Source of the DNA: Lineus longissimus
Taxonomy: Eukaryota; Nemertea; Pilidiophora; Heteronemertea; Lineidae
DNA: 64,000 nucleotides
NCBI RefSeq assembly: GCF_910592395.1
Contig: NC_088315.1
Coordinates: 4,342,501 to 4,406,500, forward strand
Reading direction: 5' to 3'
Positions 25,701 through 37,560 of this stretch are shown here, one piece after another. The notes below the pieces were generated by a model. The model saw only the letters and a list, made by a program, of their open reading frames with translations, was not told the origin of the DNA and ran no database searches. Each line of letters opens with the position of its first letter. Positions within the stretch are counted from its first letter, which is position 1. Both the position numbers and the translations under genes were made by a program.

Positions 25701-27977
25701 GATTGACGAGCTCATTTGGTAGACCCCAGGCCTGTGGTATCATCCAACGGGGGACTCGTGGCTGTGGTTTACCTAGACATGAAAATAAACAAGATCTGTT
25801 AGAGACATATTTTTTGAGAAGCACATTGATGACAAGTGTTTGTAGTGATTACGGTGAACAGGATCAAGTCTGACCTGAACAGTGGACAATGGACAGAAAC
25901 AAAAAATACACGCAAAGTAGTACTTGTGCAATTGAAAACAACGAAGTGCATATCATGTGCATGTTCTGACTACTGTACAACATGTACAATGTATCTAGAA
26001 TGATGCGGTTCACGCCCAAGATTTGATGTGCACACAGTTCCACCTATAACTAGACTACATATGGATTCATCAGTGTTGAAACAAAATATGGACACAAATT
26101 TCTCATCCTTGCTGATCTCAACTGAGCACAAGGATAACACCCAACCCTGTAGCTTTCCTCCCTAAGCAAGACTAACAGGATACAGAGAGATAAACAGAGC
26201 ATGAAACGCAGCAGAAAACCAATCAATTGAGAAGAGACCAATCATTATTATTGATTTCCCATTCTATGGTCATTATTGTACCGTAGTTATGAAGCGACAA
26301 ATCGAATACAGTCAGTTGACCCAATATTGATCTGGATCAGAATGGCGAAAGATGGACCTGATGAAAATGAGAACAAGTCAAGAACAGGGCTGGAAACAGA
26401 GCACCAGCAAAACTATGGCTGCCGCAACCTGGCACTGATAGTCACTTATGTAGGGTATTGCACTCTAGTGACAATTTGGGCAACACGCATGTCATATGAT
26501 TGAAATTACCTCCGACATGAACTTTAAGAATATTGAACAATCACAATGGCTGTTTTGCCAGGTCAGTCGCTGAGGAAAAAGTTACCTCCCACCCCTGACA
26601 GAATCAAACCTATCATGCTAATCACACCAATTCTCCACTTTGGACTTTCTGTTTACCTTTGAGACCCACTAATGGTATGTAGTGATTACGTCCAGAACTA
26701 CTCCATGCGATACAAAGCGGCTTGTTAAGATGACCATCTTTACCGATGCACTTTTCCCTTGGGATCATAGCGGGCAGAAAGACACCTGAATAGAAGAGAT
26801 TCAAGATTCAAAAACGTGAAAGACAACATTTGCCAATAACCCTGCATTCCGACTCAATACCGGCAGTGTACGTCAATGCTCAAGTCTCCCCTTTCTTCAA
26901 GTAAAGATACATGTAGATGTACAAAGCTGATAGATCAGCATGATAACTCGGGATACTGAGAGCTGCAGAAACAAGGCTGAAGTAGACAGTGGGGAAGGTT
27001 TTGCTGTTAATTTGCCAACTTTACTAGTTGCTTTCCATGGGTAAGGGCTGCATGGGGACGATTTGTCAGGACTGTTTACCAGGATAAGGCTAATCAGTAA
27101 TGTTTTTAAAATGCTTACCAGAATAATCTCCTGAACTCTGTAATCCAGACAATGAATCCAGCAAGATAATTGGTCTCCGCAAAACATTTGCAAGTCCAAG
27201 AATGTGAATATTACGCAATCCCAGTGCCTCTCCATCGGGAGGAATGAATGCTGTATCACACTCTGCAATAATAGTCTTCCACTCCTCTGTGTCGATAAAG
27301 TCCTTGAAATGTTCTGAATATTCTGAAAAACGCTCTTCGAAATGAGCGAGTAAATTGTCACGTAGCGGATACCAGAAAAGTTCTCGTCCGACTAATGATC
27401 GTGAAATAGCATGAACTAAACAGTGACCATCGCCGTCAGCATGAATAGGAATCAACCTGTCTTCGTTTTCATTAACTTGACTCATTGCCTCCAAAGTCTC
27501 TGCCAAGTATTCCATACTTGTCTGATCTCGGCCAAATCCATTCACATCAAGGTGTTCTTGATCGAGGTGGAATGCGCGATCACAGAGCACCCCACAGTCA
27601 AACTGTTCTCCCTGTCCCATGTCTTTGAGTAGCTTAGCCTTCCCACTTGTCTTATCCATCCCATACTTACTCAATAACGGTGATAAAAGTTTACAGTGAT
27701 AGTTAGATAAACCAAGCACTTTGATGGTATCCGTCCCTTTTTTTGGTTTGCTGTTGCCCAACAGGACATTTTTCAACATGTTATGTAGTGCAACTTCTTG
27801 GTTTGTTACTTTTTCTACGTTATGGAGGTTTTTCTGTTCATGACGTTGCCCGCAATTTGTACACTCAATGCTTGGCTCCCATCCTGGAAAGAATAGCTTT
27901 GTCTTACATTTTTCATCTGGGCAACAGCCACTAAGCACTCTGTATTTCTCCTTGGACTCTGATGCACCGGATGCCAT
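19704..27977 (-). CDS. VCPIP1: VCPIP1: OTU-type deubiquitinase of the p97/p47 pathway
   Basis: Complement join of 27119-27977, 26657-26785, 25642-25772, 25170-25500, 24894-24981, 24541-24684, 24194-24327, 23780-23949, 23346-23627, 22928-23195, 22089-22214, 20801-20991, 19956-20522 and 19704-19778. That is 3495 nt or 1164 aa; the human protein is 1222 aa. All 13 introns are GT-AG and phases agree. Residues 18-42 hold a Cys cluster (CC-x4-C, C-x2-C) like a zinc ribbon. The OTU domain spans about 175-345, with the nucleophile motif DGDGHC (D183, C186) and the late His in GRNHY (H321). A ubiquitin-like segment lies near 740-805 (EKKIRLQT, IRHGFPPKEL). A conserved block (TLTGRDFWGY, DGKHCT) is at about 890-950, and the tail ends in an acidic stretch (MELGEEMDT). 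By family knowledge it trims ubiquitin with VCP/p97 and p47 for post-mitotic Golgi/ER reassembly. The start codon at 27977 matches the family N terminus. Confidence 0.96.
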
Positions 27978-28750
27978 ATTTGGAACCTAAAAAAAATAAA
28001 TTAGGAGGAAAGATGCTTATGGTATTATTGAATACGTAGGGTGTCATCCATCATCCATGATTGGTAACATTTTCTAATGAGTGCAGAACGCACGCTGGGA
28101 CAAGGGCACATATGCCTTACCCTGATAGATCAGAATGAACTGAGTACGGCATATCACACAACTGTCTCCGGTATAGAATGTTTTCACCATCGGCCATGGC
28201 TGGCTAAGGGTAGAACAATGATATTGTCATACCTGACTTAACTGAATCTATTTAGTCTATTACACTACAGTGTCTGGTCATTTGGGCGGATCACATAGCC
28301 CCACCACAGTAACACAGTCAATGAAAGGATTCGTTGCAATAACAAGCACTGACGTACTTTCACAACCAATCACACACAGTCATTGATGAAATTGAAAATG
28401 AAACCAGCTGATTCAGTGAATGAGTGATTGAGTAACTTGTCTTGGACTAGGATTAGTATACCAGACTGTCCTCCAAATTCCCCACTTTCTTTACCTCTTA
28501 TTTTACACTTACACTGCTAGATATCACAGAATGGGTAAAACGTAATCATTAAGCTGACGAAAATCTTCTGTCAGTGACAGTTTTACAAAGTAAACGAGCT
28601 GAAATCGACAATAATATGGCAATAAACTCCTTGTTATTTTACCAATTTCATCATGTTGATTGTTGTTTCGTTCCCTGACCTTTTCGCACCCAGTCGTTTC
28701 GGTCCCTGGGACTTTTTTGTTGGGATTGATAAAGTACCTTGGGGAAGTAC

Positions 28751-28796
28751 ATATGCTTAGACTGCGAGAGGTCCTGGGTTCGACTCCCAGGTAAGC
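28751..28796 (+). pseudogene. 3' half of a tRNA / tRNA-derived SINE fragment
   Basis: The sequence GCTTAGACTGCGAGAGGTCC then GGTTCGACTCC (box B, 28777-28787) then CAGG reads as the anticodon arm, variable loop and T arm of a tRNA. The T stem CTGGG/CCCAG pairs fully. No box A or matching 5' acceptor strand (expected GGGCTTA) is found upstream, so the gene is truncated. It sits in the upstream region of VCPIP1. It is probably a SINE remnant or tRNA pseudogene. Confidence 0.55.
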
Positions 28797-29092
28797 CCTT
28801 TTCTTGAAAAGTTGGCCAAACGTCTGTGCTGCCAACAGTTGTATCAATTTTACAATGCAGGGGAGGAAAGGTTGCTTGTTCCCCATGATCTTCCTGGATG
28901 CAATCAATCTTCTGAGGCCATGGGCAAGATTAATCCGGTTTACCGTCCACCTCCCGCATGGGTTCAGAGCGTACTTCAATTTTTCACGTTTTTATTTCTA
29001 CTATATCGACACGAGCTTGCAGTTACTATCTCGATCATTTATCAGCGAGCGATTTACAAAAACTTCTTAAATTCCCATCAAGCAATTATGTG

Positions 29093-29463
29093 GGTTGTGA
29101 CTGTATTAGCTCTCTTAGCGCATTGGAGACGCTGTCACGCAGTGGGGCTCCCAAACTAGTGAGTCTGGTTGTGACTGTCGTATAGCTCTCATCGCGTTCG
29201 AAACCTGGTGAAGCTCCCAAGCTCAATTAGGACCGACCGGTTGTGATTGTCTGATCTCTCTCATCGATTTGAAAACACAGTGGAGCTCCTAAGCTAGAAT
29301 AGGCCTGGTTGTGACTGTCTTATCTCTCTCATCGATTTGACATCACAGCGGAGCTCCCTAGCAAAATTCGGCATGGTTGTGACTGTGTTATCTCTCTCAT
29401 CGATTTGACAACCAGTGGAGCTCCCAAGCTAGAATAGGCCTGGTTGTGACTGTCTTATCTCTT
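29093..29463. repeat. 67-74-bp tandem repeat, about 5.3 copies
   Basis: Copies starting GGTTGTGA begin at 29093, 29167, 29239, 29307, 29375 and 29442, the last truncated. The copies nearest PPP1R2 are the most alike (68, 68, 67 bp); the far copies are diverged. The core is GGTTGTGACTGTCTTATCTC, then CATCGATTTGA, then GTGGAGCTCCCAAGCTAGAA. It ends about 170 bp before the PPP1R2 start codon, so it lies in or beside the promoter. Confidence 0.9.
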
Positions 29464-29606
29464 AATTAAGCATGGAGTAACCAGCCTATTCGAATTTGAA
29501 GTGGCTGTCACTTTGGCAAATGCCATTTCTTCTGAAGAAGTTGCGACTTCGATTTGGAGCGAAACGACTGGGGGCGAAAAGGTTAGGAAAAACTTGCACT
29601 TTCCCA

Positions 29607-29647
29607 TACGCATGCGCTCCATCTTCAGTTGTCAAAATGGCGACATC
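29607..29647 (+). promoter_or_regulatory. NRF1-like and YY1-like sites at PPP1R2 start
   Basis: CGCATGCGC at 29609-29617 is the core of an NRF1 palindrome. CAAAATGGCGACA, overlapping the start codon at 29637, resembles the YY1 motif AANATGGCG. Both are common at TATA-less housekeeping promoters of animals, and YY1 sites typically sit just downstream of the transcription start with the ATG inside the motif. This implies a very short 5' UTR. Motif matches only; no functional evidence. Confidence 0.4.
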
Positions 29648-32600
29648 TGGGAAGAAGCCGGTGAAGGGCATCCTAAAAAATTCGTCAAGTTTCGACAAAG
29701 CAGAGCCAACAAGGTCAGTCATCGATTTCTTTGCCAATTTAAGAACATCATCTAACCATATAACTCATCACCAAGGTATTTCATTCCTTCTAGGTTGTCG
29801 AAAATCATCGTTAAACTTTGCTTCCGTGGTGTTTTGCGTATCTGACATGCGTGTATGTAGGCTACTAGTAGGCCTACTACATGCATAGCCTACATGGTAA
29901 TTTTAAAGGGGGACTACAGGGAGGAGCAGTGGTGTCAAATTGGCCATCCTCGGGTGACGAATATGCACAGTAAGGACACTTGGTGATGTTAGATTCAGCA
30001 CTATATATTCATTGTATAAGCGGTGGAGCTCAGCGGGAGTCAGCCGTGGCCCCCGTGCATACCAATTACCATACCTCTCGGCCTACCACCATGTGACCAT
30101 GCACCAGGCCCAGAGGCTGAGAGCCGTAGGCCTATGTTCTTCTACCGGGTACTTTGATGAGATGTAAAAAAATGTATTGTTTGTTTTTACTTTATCATTT
30201 ATTATTATAGCCCAACTCCAAAAGATGTAGAGAGGTAATTCTACAAAAAGGCATTAGCCTTCATTCTTCTGCAACAATAACAAAATATTTCGCTGCTAGT
30301 GATTTTCCCTTTTCCTAACAAACAATCAAACTGGTCCTTGGCTTATGCTTGGTTGATTGTGCTTGCAGAAAAAATATGCATGTTGGTTCAGGGTTTCCAA
30401 TGGTGTGAATGATTGCTTCATCCTTTTGATACCATTGCCCCTCAGAGCAGTACCGGGTACATAAAATGACACCTTTACTGGATTACTGCACCACTGGTCC
30501 ACTTCTGCTTCACCGTTTTTGGTGAATTGGAATTGGAATTGGCTCCCCGGCCCTCCCAAAATGTTGCATGACCCTTTTGTATTTCCTTGCGTTGCACTCT
30601 AACAATTAACTACAGTATAGGTCTGATGAAAGAGCAATACTCTGGCTGTATAACGATAAAGTGGACTTGCACTTGCAGCTTACAGAGTACCACTGAAGAA
30701 CTGAGTCATAACATGCCTAGCCAAATTTCATGAAGGTATGGTAATGACCTTGACAATTACAGTAGTTGTCATATTACGCAGCCAACTCATACTGGAGACC
30801 TTATCTACCAGTGTGCAGCTGTGATATCATCCGGATCTAGCTGTATGATACGGGAACGTTATCGCAGGTTTTATTAATTCCCTCGTCCCGTTTCCTCAAT
30901 ATTGACATTCCCACCTCCTACCATGCCTTCACCAGTAAATATTGCCCACCGAGTTGGGCGAAGATCTCTATTGATGATCGCTTGGTATTCATAGCATGAG
31001 CTGGCGATTTGTTATTGGACAAATTGTCCGCGAGCAATTGGTATATTAGAGTGATAAACGAGTGGTGGATGTGATGGAGTCTGCCTCTAGAATAAAAAAA
31101 CACTTGTCGCTATCGCAGCAGTGATTTCGATTCGCATAGCATCCTACTAATACTATCTTTCATGTACTGTACATGTCTTTGCATCATGCAGCTTGTAAAA
31201 TGCATGAAATCTACTTCCTACAATACAACATTCATTCCCAATTCATTCAATGTGTGTATGTTTTTCAGGAGACGTCCTCGGTAAGGAGACAATAAAATTG
31301 TTTTCATTATGTCGTCATTAGCTCACACACTACATGTACATGCACTGATTGTTTCCATAGAAATAAAGTACCTATTTATGTTGAGAGTAAAACTGATGAA
31401 GCGAAATAACACCTACTGTCATGATGACTGTACTGATGGTGCAGCAACAACCTGTTAATTTTTAAATTGCCATTAATGATAAGGTGATTTAGACCGATAG
31501 ACATTGATAGAAATACTTCTAGATGTTTTTGAGCCATAACGATAGTGTTGACTAGGCTAGTCCCCAATAGTCTGTGACATAAAACAAGCTTAAAGCATTC
31601 CGCAGGCAAGTAATTTTAAACGCAGCCAGCATCTCGCAAATCACTTGTCTGCAGGGGTCATTGCACTGCAGGTGCAAGTGACAAGAAGTGGTCATCACTG
31701 CCAGGTGCAATATACCCTAAGGGTTTTATTGCAGTTTTGTCTGCAGACTGGTGATCTTTCGTTTTGATATATTGCTAATTGCGGCAATAAATATTGCATG
31801 TCCTTGGGATAAAATTGCTTGTTTGCTGTGTGCTTGAGTATCACCTCCATCACAGTATGTAATAGCTATAACCAAGACCATGGCTCACCCCTTGCCAAGC
31901 ACAGTCATTCCCATCGGTTTTTGTTGACACTCTCCTTGAATAGCCAGCAGAGTATTACATGTATGAATCAAAAAAGAAATGTGGCTTCATTTTAAAAATC
32001 AATATGGATCAATCTTAGTTCATTTCTTGAAATGGTTGCCATGGTTATTGGGTGGTGACAAGCAATATACATGTGGTAAGCTGTATCAAGGCGGTGTTGA
32101 GCGGGGGGAGGTCCTTCAAATATAGGGCAGTTCAGGTCATGGGTAGTGTTGGGCATGTTGGTTCCTTCCCTTCCGCTCCGCGCACGAAACGGCCAGTGAC
32201 CGTCACTAGTATTTAAATGGCCACCATCTTTACCAGAGCAACATTATTACCATGTTTGGAATCCTTCACCATCCATATCCATATCTTCCTCTCACATAAG
32301 AGACAATTTACAAAACCCTGGAGTGAATCTTGTCAGCTGGTTATGACAGACAAGTGGATATATTTCACTGCCCAAGTGGATCAATGAAGACCAGATATCT
32401 GAGAAGATCTCCTCTGCGTGCAGTCTGTCCTCAGTCTTAGCTTATACTAGCTCTCGTTATTTAAAGCAGACAGGGTTTCATTTTCTGCTGCAGGAAAGTG
32501 GCTGGACTCACCATTCTTGGGCTGGTGTGTCTTTTCCGTAAATTTAGGGAAACGCTGCAACATTGAAAGTTGGTATTAAAAGTCTGGTAGTGATCTGATG

Positions 32601-35600
32601 TTAAACCAATACAATTTCAAAGTCAGGACAGTTCCTGACCAAAGTACAAAGGGCAGCTCCTGACCGGGTTTGCAGTATATTTGATTGTCAGATGCTAACA
32701 TGTTCAAATGCCCACTCCTTAACTGAATATGTTTTATTTCACTCGTACCCTATTTCAGTATTTGTCTATCTGTTCTTATGTCAGATCACAGAGCTCACAA
32801 ACTATATTGGCATTAAGGCTGTCTTTCACCTTGATAGGATTGCATCACCTTCTCACTGAGTTAGATCATAGTGTCGTGCTATGCACAATCTGAAACTCCA
32901 CTCCATCCTTAATCTCCCGCCACGTCTGCGGCTTGGTGTTCTCCTGTAACTATCCTATTATCAATAGTCGTTGTTTCCCCGAGTCATGTTCTTGACGCCA
33001 ATCTCACATCAATCATTCACATATCGATCTGGAGTAATTTCGTTGTCGGATGTGAAATTGGTAGATCTGTCAGAGGAGAGCGTGTCGCTTGAGTTCTTCA
33101 TATTCGAATACTTGGTGAAGAGTAAACTATAAATGTGGGTCAAAATGTGATCAAATTACGGTCTATGAGCTAACTAGGCATTTTTTAAACTAAAGCAAGC
33201 TCAGTTTTAAAATTATCTCAAGTAAATAAGTCATCTGGGTGCAAAAAGACAAAATATTACATAATTTGAGAACTCATGACCTCTTAAGTGACACACTTCT
33301 GTTATGCTACCTATCACCATGTTTGCCTTAAAATTGAACTGTGGTAGAGTATCAAGAATATATAAGGCGATTTTATATATTTTGCTTGCATACTTATATT
33401 GAATTATAATGCCATCCTGTTTGCACAGGTGATCATAAAAAATCATATCCAATCCATCATCATTCTGACTAATGGTGTAAAAAGCAGGCGTCGTGAGCAG
33501 ATGCAATATAGATGTTTCTTCTGGGATTATCGCTTTGTTGAGTCTGGAAATGATGTCGAAGTTGTGTAGCTATCAAGTGATACAGGAATTAGTTAAAGGG
33601 AGGGTGCTGTTGAAAAAGAGGGGCTAGTTGTTGGGGTAGATTTACTTTAAAGTCAGTTGGTCATTCAATGGAGAATTTCGAAGATTTAATAGATAACACT
33701 GTACGCTGTACAATGACTGAGAAAACTAGTTCGAATGTGTCAACTAATAATTCATCTACAGAGGCGAAAACTAATGCGTCAAAATGTATTCTTTCAGGGG
33801 TAAGTCGACGCAATGGGATGAAATGAACATAATCGCCACGCTACATCCAGCGGACAAAGACTACGGTCATATGAAAATCGAAGAACCTAAAACTCCTTAT
33901 AGTAACTATAAAGACCCTGAGGACGAAGGTGGAGAACGGCGACGAAGTATAGAGTGTATTAGTGATACTGATGATAAAGAAACGTTAGACACAGATAGTG
34001 TTTTAAAAAGGTAAATTCAGTTCAATTCAATGCAATGAGGAACCGGCGTTAAGATAAATGCCAGTGGCGGCGCCACAATCGATCGTACCTTCTGACGCCA
34101 TGACGTCATTTTCTGGTCTGTTGACGTCGCATGAGGTCAATCACGGGAAACCATTGCGTACATTTTTGCACAGGATTTCAACGACAGAAAACGTGCCCAA
34201 TAACTGGCATCGCGCATATTTTCCGCAAAATTATCTTAAGAAACTGATAGATCAATAGATTTAAAACAGGAAGATGCAAACGTCGCCGAAATCGGTAGAA
34301 AATAAGCGATCGTTTTCGGGGTCAGAAATAACATGTTAATGCATTGGAAATGGAGAGTTTTGGTATGATCGATTGCAGCGCCACGCGGCGGATAAATTGC
34401 GCCGGTTCCTCATTGCAATGGTTCCTGTTACATGTTATATGCCATTCGATAGAAGAGAAAGCCATCGTCTGTGTGACCCTTGAGATGATGGTATTTGCCA
34501 GAGCATGGTAAGGGTAATGGGTTAATTCATCAGCACAGTGCAAAAACAGGCACGTAAACATCAGATCAATAGCGCAAGGGTTCTCCTTGTTGTCTGCAAT
34601 CAATGAGAATCGATCGCTGGGAGTCTAATGCTGGATATGGTGTGTTAATCATGGTCTGGTGGTGATACCTGAGCTGAGAGAACAATGTGAAACAGTCAGG
34701 AATGACTGATAACAAAGCTTGACGTAGGTCTTGCAAAATTACAATCATTTCATCAAGATTGTTGGAGGTCTTGCTAATCATGGAATGGAAAATGGGGTTA
34801 CCTAAGCAGAGAACAAGAGCCATGAATGACAGATAATATACATGTTGACTTGGGTCTTACAAATTACGCTATAAATCTTGCATGATTGTTAGGCGTGGAG
34901 GTGGGGGGTGGGTTGTCAACTGCAGCACTGATAATGACAGAGTGATGACACAGCTTGACATCATGGGTCTCATGTAATTATTTAAAATCTGGGGTTGATA
35001 ACCAATCCTTTGTTCCGCCAAAGAAAGAACACACCCCTGATCTAATAAGGATGACCTGGCAGAGAGGTGTGTGGGCACCTAGATGCAAAATGCCTTGCCA
35101 AACCTGAACGGGTATTTACTTTAAACCTAATTGCATACTTCTCTAGATTACAAGAAAAAAAAGATGTGCGTGTACCTCCTCAAAGAGATGAAGAAGAAGA
35201 AGACATGGATGATGATGACAATGATGACCTAACACCAGAAGAAAAAGGTGAGATTGACTAAAAGTGGTTTCAGTCTGCCATGGAACGTGTTGAAAGATGC
35301 TCCCCGCCCCCGAAAAAACACACACATTCGACAATAACCCGAGCTTCATTGATGTCACGTCTATTCTCAAGAGTAGGATAACCAGATTGAAAACACCAGA
35401 ATAGCCTCGATGGTCATGGCAGCTGTGATTGCCTAACAAATTGTGCTCAGCAGTCGATATGTTAATTTGCTATAATTCTATTTGCTATTTATTGGGTCTA
35501 ATTTCATGCCACAGTTCTCAAGGGTCAACCAATTTTTGGATACAAGACGTTGAAATAGCGTTGCTAGTAATGGCAGTTGCCATGGTAACCTGGCCATATT

Positions 35601-36151
35601 CTTACTGATAGAGGCAGTATCTAAGTGGCGGAAGTGTAGACACTTTGATATCTCAGCCTGTTTACGCTGGAGTTGAATCCAGACAAGAAATTGTTCAAAC
35701 AGTGTCTTGAGTGGCAATGTGGTCGGGTAGTTTGGATAGTTGTTGTCGGTCTGTAAGCTTAAAATCACTCTTTTCATGTGCGACAACCTGGCCTGTAAAT
35801 TCTCAACAAAACTGTCATGGGTCTTTCTTTGAATATTTCATTTCATATACCATTAGTGAGCTGGTGGCACAGTCCTTTGTGGCATTATTGGTCATCTACT
35901 TGGTTCAGACTCTTGAGGTTGATAAAACACAGATACGGATTTTTCAAATATCAAGTAACGTTGTAACATTTTTTGATTCATTGGTATCTGGTCTTGCGGT
36001 TGCTAATTCTGTAAACGTCTTAATATTTTCAGAACACAGGAAGGCATTTAGAGACAAACGAAAGATCCATTATAATGAATTTTACGCCAAACAGTTAGCA
36101 AAACAATTAATGGAACAAGACGACGACGATGATGATGATGACGAGAAATGA
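29637..36151 (+). CDS. PPP1R2: PPP1R2: protein phosphatase 1 inhibitor 2
   Basis: Join of 29637-29713, 33798-34010, 35147-35247 and 36033-36151, 510 nt, 169 aa; the human protein is 205 aa. All junctions are GT-AG and in phase. The three PP1-contact elements are present in order: KGILK at 10-14, KSTQW at 28-32 and HYNE at 143-146. The conserved block [18 protein letters not shown] is followed by KTPYS with T58, equivalent to the GSK3-phosphorylated Thr of the mammalian protein. An acidic stretch and LTPEEK precede the HYNE helix, and the protein ends in an Asp run. By family knowledge it holds and inhibits the PP1 catalytic subunit in cytosol and nucleus. The ATG is in a good context (CAAAATGG). 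The protein is short because the linker between the KGILK and KSTQW motifs and the C-terminal tail are reduced. Confidence 0.95.
29714..33797 (+). other. PPP1R2: PPP1R2 intron 1
   Basis: A 4.1-kb intron from a GTCAGT donor to a TTCTTTCAG acceptor. I see no coding exon of another gene, no RNA gene and no intact mobile element in it. Short open frames on both strands (for example 30326-30559 and 33231-33506) show no family motifs. The acceptor is followed at once by GGGTAAGTC, a donor-like sequence discussed under findings. Confidence 0.7.
35576..35589. promoter_or_regulatory. Perfect RFX X-box-like palindrome in PPP1R2 intron 3
   Basis: GTTGCCATGGTAAC matches the RFX X-box consensus GTTRCCATRGYAAC over all 14 positions. 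It lies in intron 3 of PPP1R2. PPP1R2 is not a typical ciliary-specific gene, so this may be a chance or repeat-derived site; related CCATGG-containing sequences are frequent elsewhere in the window. Confidence 0.4.
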
Positions 36152-37560
36152 TGGGCACATGTCAATTGAGCTGGAAATAGACTTGACCCGGTCACCAAGT
36201 GAAATATCGTGCTGTAATTATATTTGATCATGTGAGACTTGTTGAGGGAGCTATGCTGATGTGCCTGCTGTTGCAAAGTACCTGCTATCTTGGGAATAGA
36301 ATTCCCAATCTGCTTGAGCTTGCCCTGATGAAACCGGATTGTTACTGGGACAGTGAGTTGCAAATGAACAATCTGCTTCAAGCTTCCCTGATGAAACCAG
36401 ATTGTTGCTGGGACAACTTGTGGGTAGCCCTTGCCATTTCCCAAGGGTGTTTTGCTCCTTGACTAAAATGGGAGGATTACAGTCCATCGAGAAATGTACA
36501 TATCAGGATGTGATACCAAATGGATTTGTGATCTCAAATTAGTTTAAAAGGGTTGCATGCCAAAAAGCTTGTATTGTTTTGACTCTAGTTCCATATAGCC
36601 TTGTCACTTTTTCACCATTTTAGCCAGTTCTCACTATCATCTGTGGTGGCGCACACATCCAAAACTCAGCTGAGGAGTTTAAACAAAACAGCAGTTCAGA
36701 CTGCTTTGGCTTCCATACCAATTGTATTACTTATCTCGATCTTGTCTTAAACAGAGCTGACCATTATTTGTGTCTTGGTCTTGTTGTGCTTCACATGAGA
36801 TGTGACATATAATGTAGACTGTGAAGTTGACAAAATTTGCTCCATTCTTATTTTCGAGCTATTGTATAAGAAGGAACAACCAGTAGCCAAACCAGGTGAC
36901 TTTTTTTTCGTGACATACTGTACTGTAGAGTTGTTGTATGAAGAATGTGCTAGACGGTTTCAGTCAAAGATTGTTACATGTTATAAATATTGCTGTTGAT
37001 TGTTTTTCTCTCGGTTGGCGCATTTAATTATCATGAAACCATAATCTTGGAGCACTAAAAGCTTTTCTGAATGTTGTAGTTAAGCAAGATTTTATTAATT
37101 TTCTAGCTTTTAAGTAGAAAAACACAATTTTTAGTGTGACAACGCCAGAGTGTGATTTAGAGGTAGTTTCTTGATTTGAATGCTCAGTACTCTCACTCAC
37201 AATCTGTTTTGTCAATGTTCATGTGTAAAACTTTTTCACACCATAAGTTCTCAAGCTTGTTGACCCAATGCATTACTATTCAGTGGCAGTTTGGGGGGGA
37301 GCAGGGTATTTTCTATGGCGTGACTTTCTTCCAAGTGTTAGGCATTGTCCTGTGGGGTGATAGTGACAAGATAAGTCTATTCTCATTCTAAAACCTGTTG
37401 GCCTCAAAATGAGAAAGTCAGACATTATTTGTACAGTTCTTGATCTTTTCTATGTTTTGTGTTGTACAGTTGCGTGCCATTTTGATCGAATATTTAGATT
37501 ACTTATGCAATTTTCATGTGTTTGCATAATAAAGTATAAATCATGAATATTAGCAAAAAA
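36152..37560 (+). other. PPP1R2: PPP1R2 3' UTR with AATAAA
   Basis: Non-coding sequence after the stop codon. The first clear polyadenylation signal on the plus strand is AATAAA at 37528-37533, giving a 3' UTR of about 1.4 kb; another lies at 37851-37856. A 63-bp direct repeat starts at 36306 and 36369 (each copy has CAATCTGCTT, CCCTGATGAAACC and GATTGTT). The end is inferred. Confidence 0.45.

Larger units (their letters stand above)
27978..29636. promoter_or_regulatory. Head-to-head VCPIP1/PPP1R2 promoter interval
   Basis: The two start codons face away from each other across 1.66 kb. On the VCPIP1 side a pyrimidine tract ending TTTTAG lies only 9 nt before the ATG (near 27987-27995), so VCPIP1 probably has a 5'-UTR intron. 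A good donor on the minus strand (GTAAGTG at 28505-28511) could close an untranslated first exon, but this is not proven. The PPP1R2 side carries NRF1- and YY1-like motifs at the start codon. The interval also holds a tRNA fragment and a tandem repeat, listed separately. No coding exon is recognised. Confidence 0.5.

Noticed and set aside
27090-27118. Extension of VCPIP1 exon 1 to the in-frame stop (KHFKNITD)
   Set aside because: This reads into the intron; the donor after SSGDYS and continuation at 26785 restore the conserved GVFLPAMIP block in phase.
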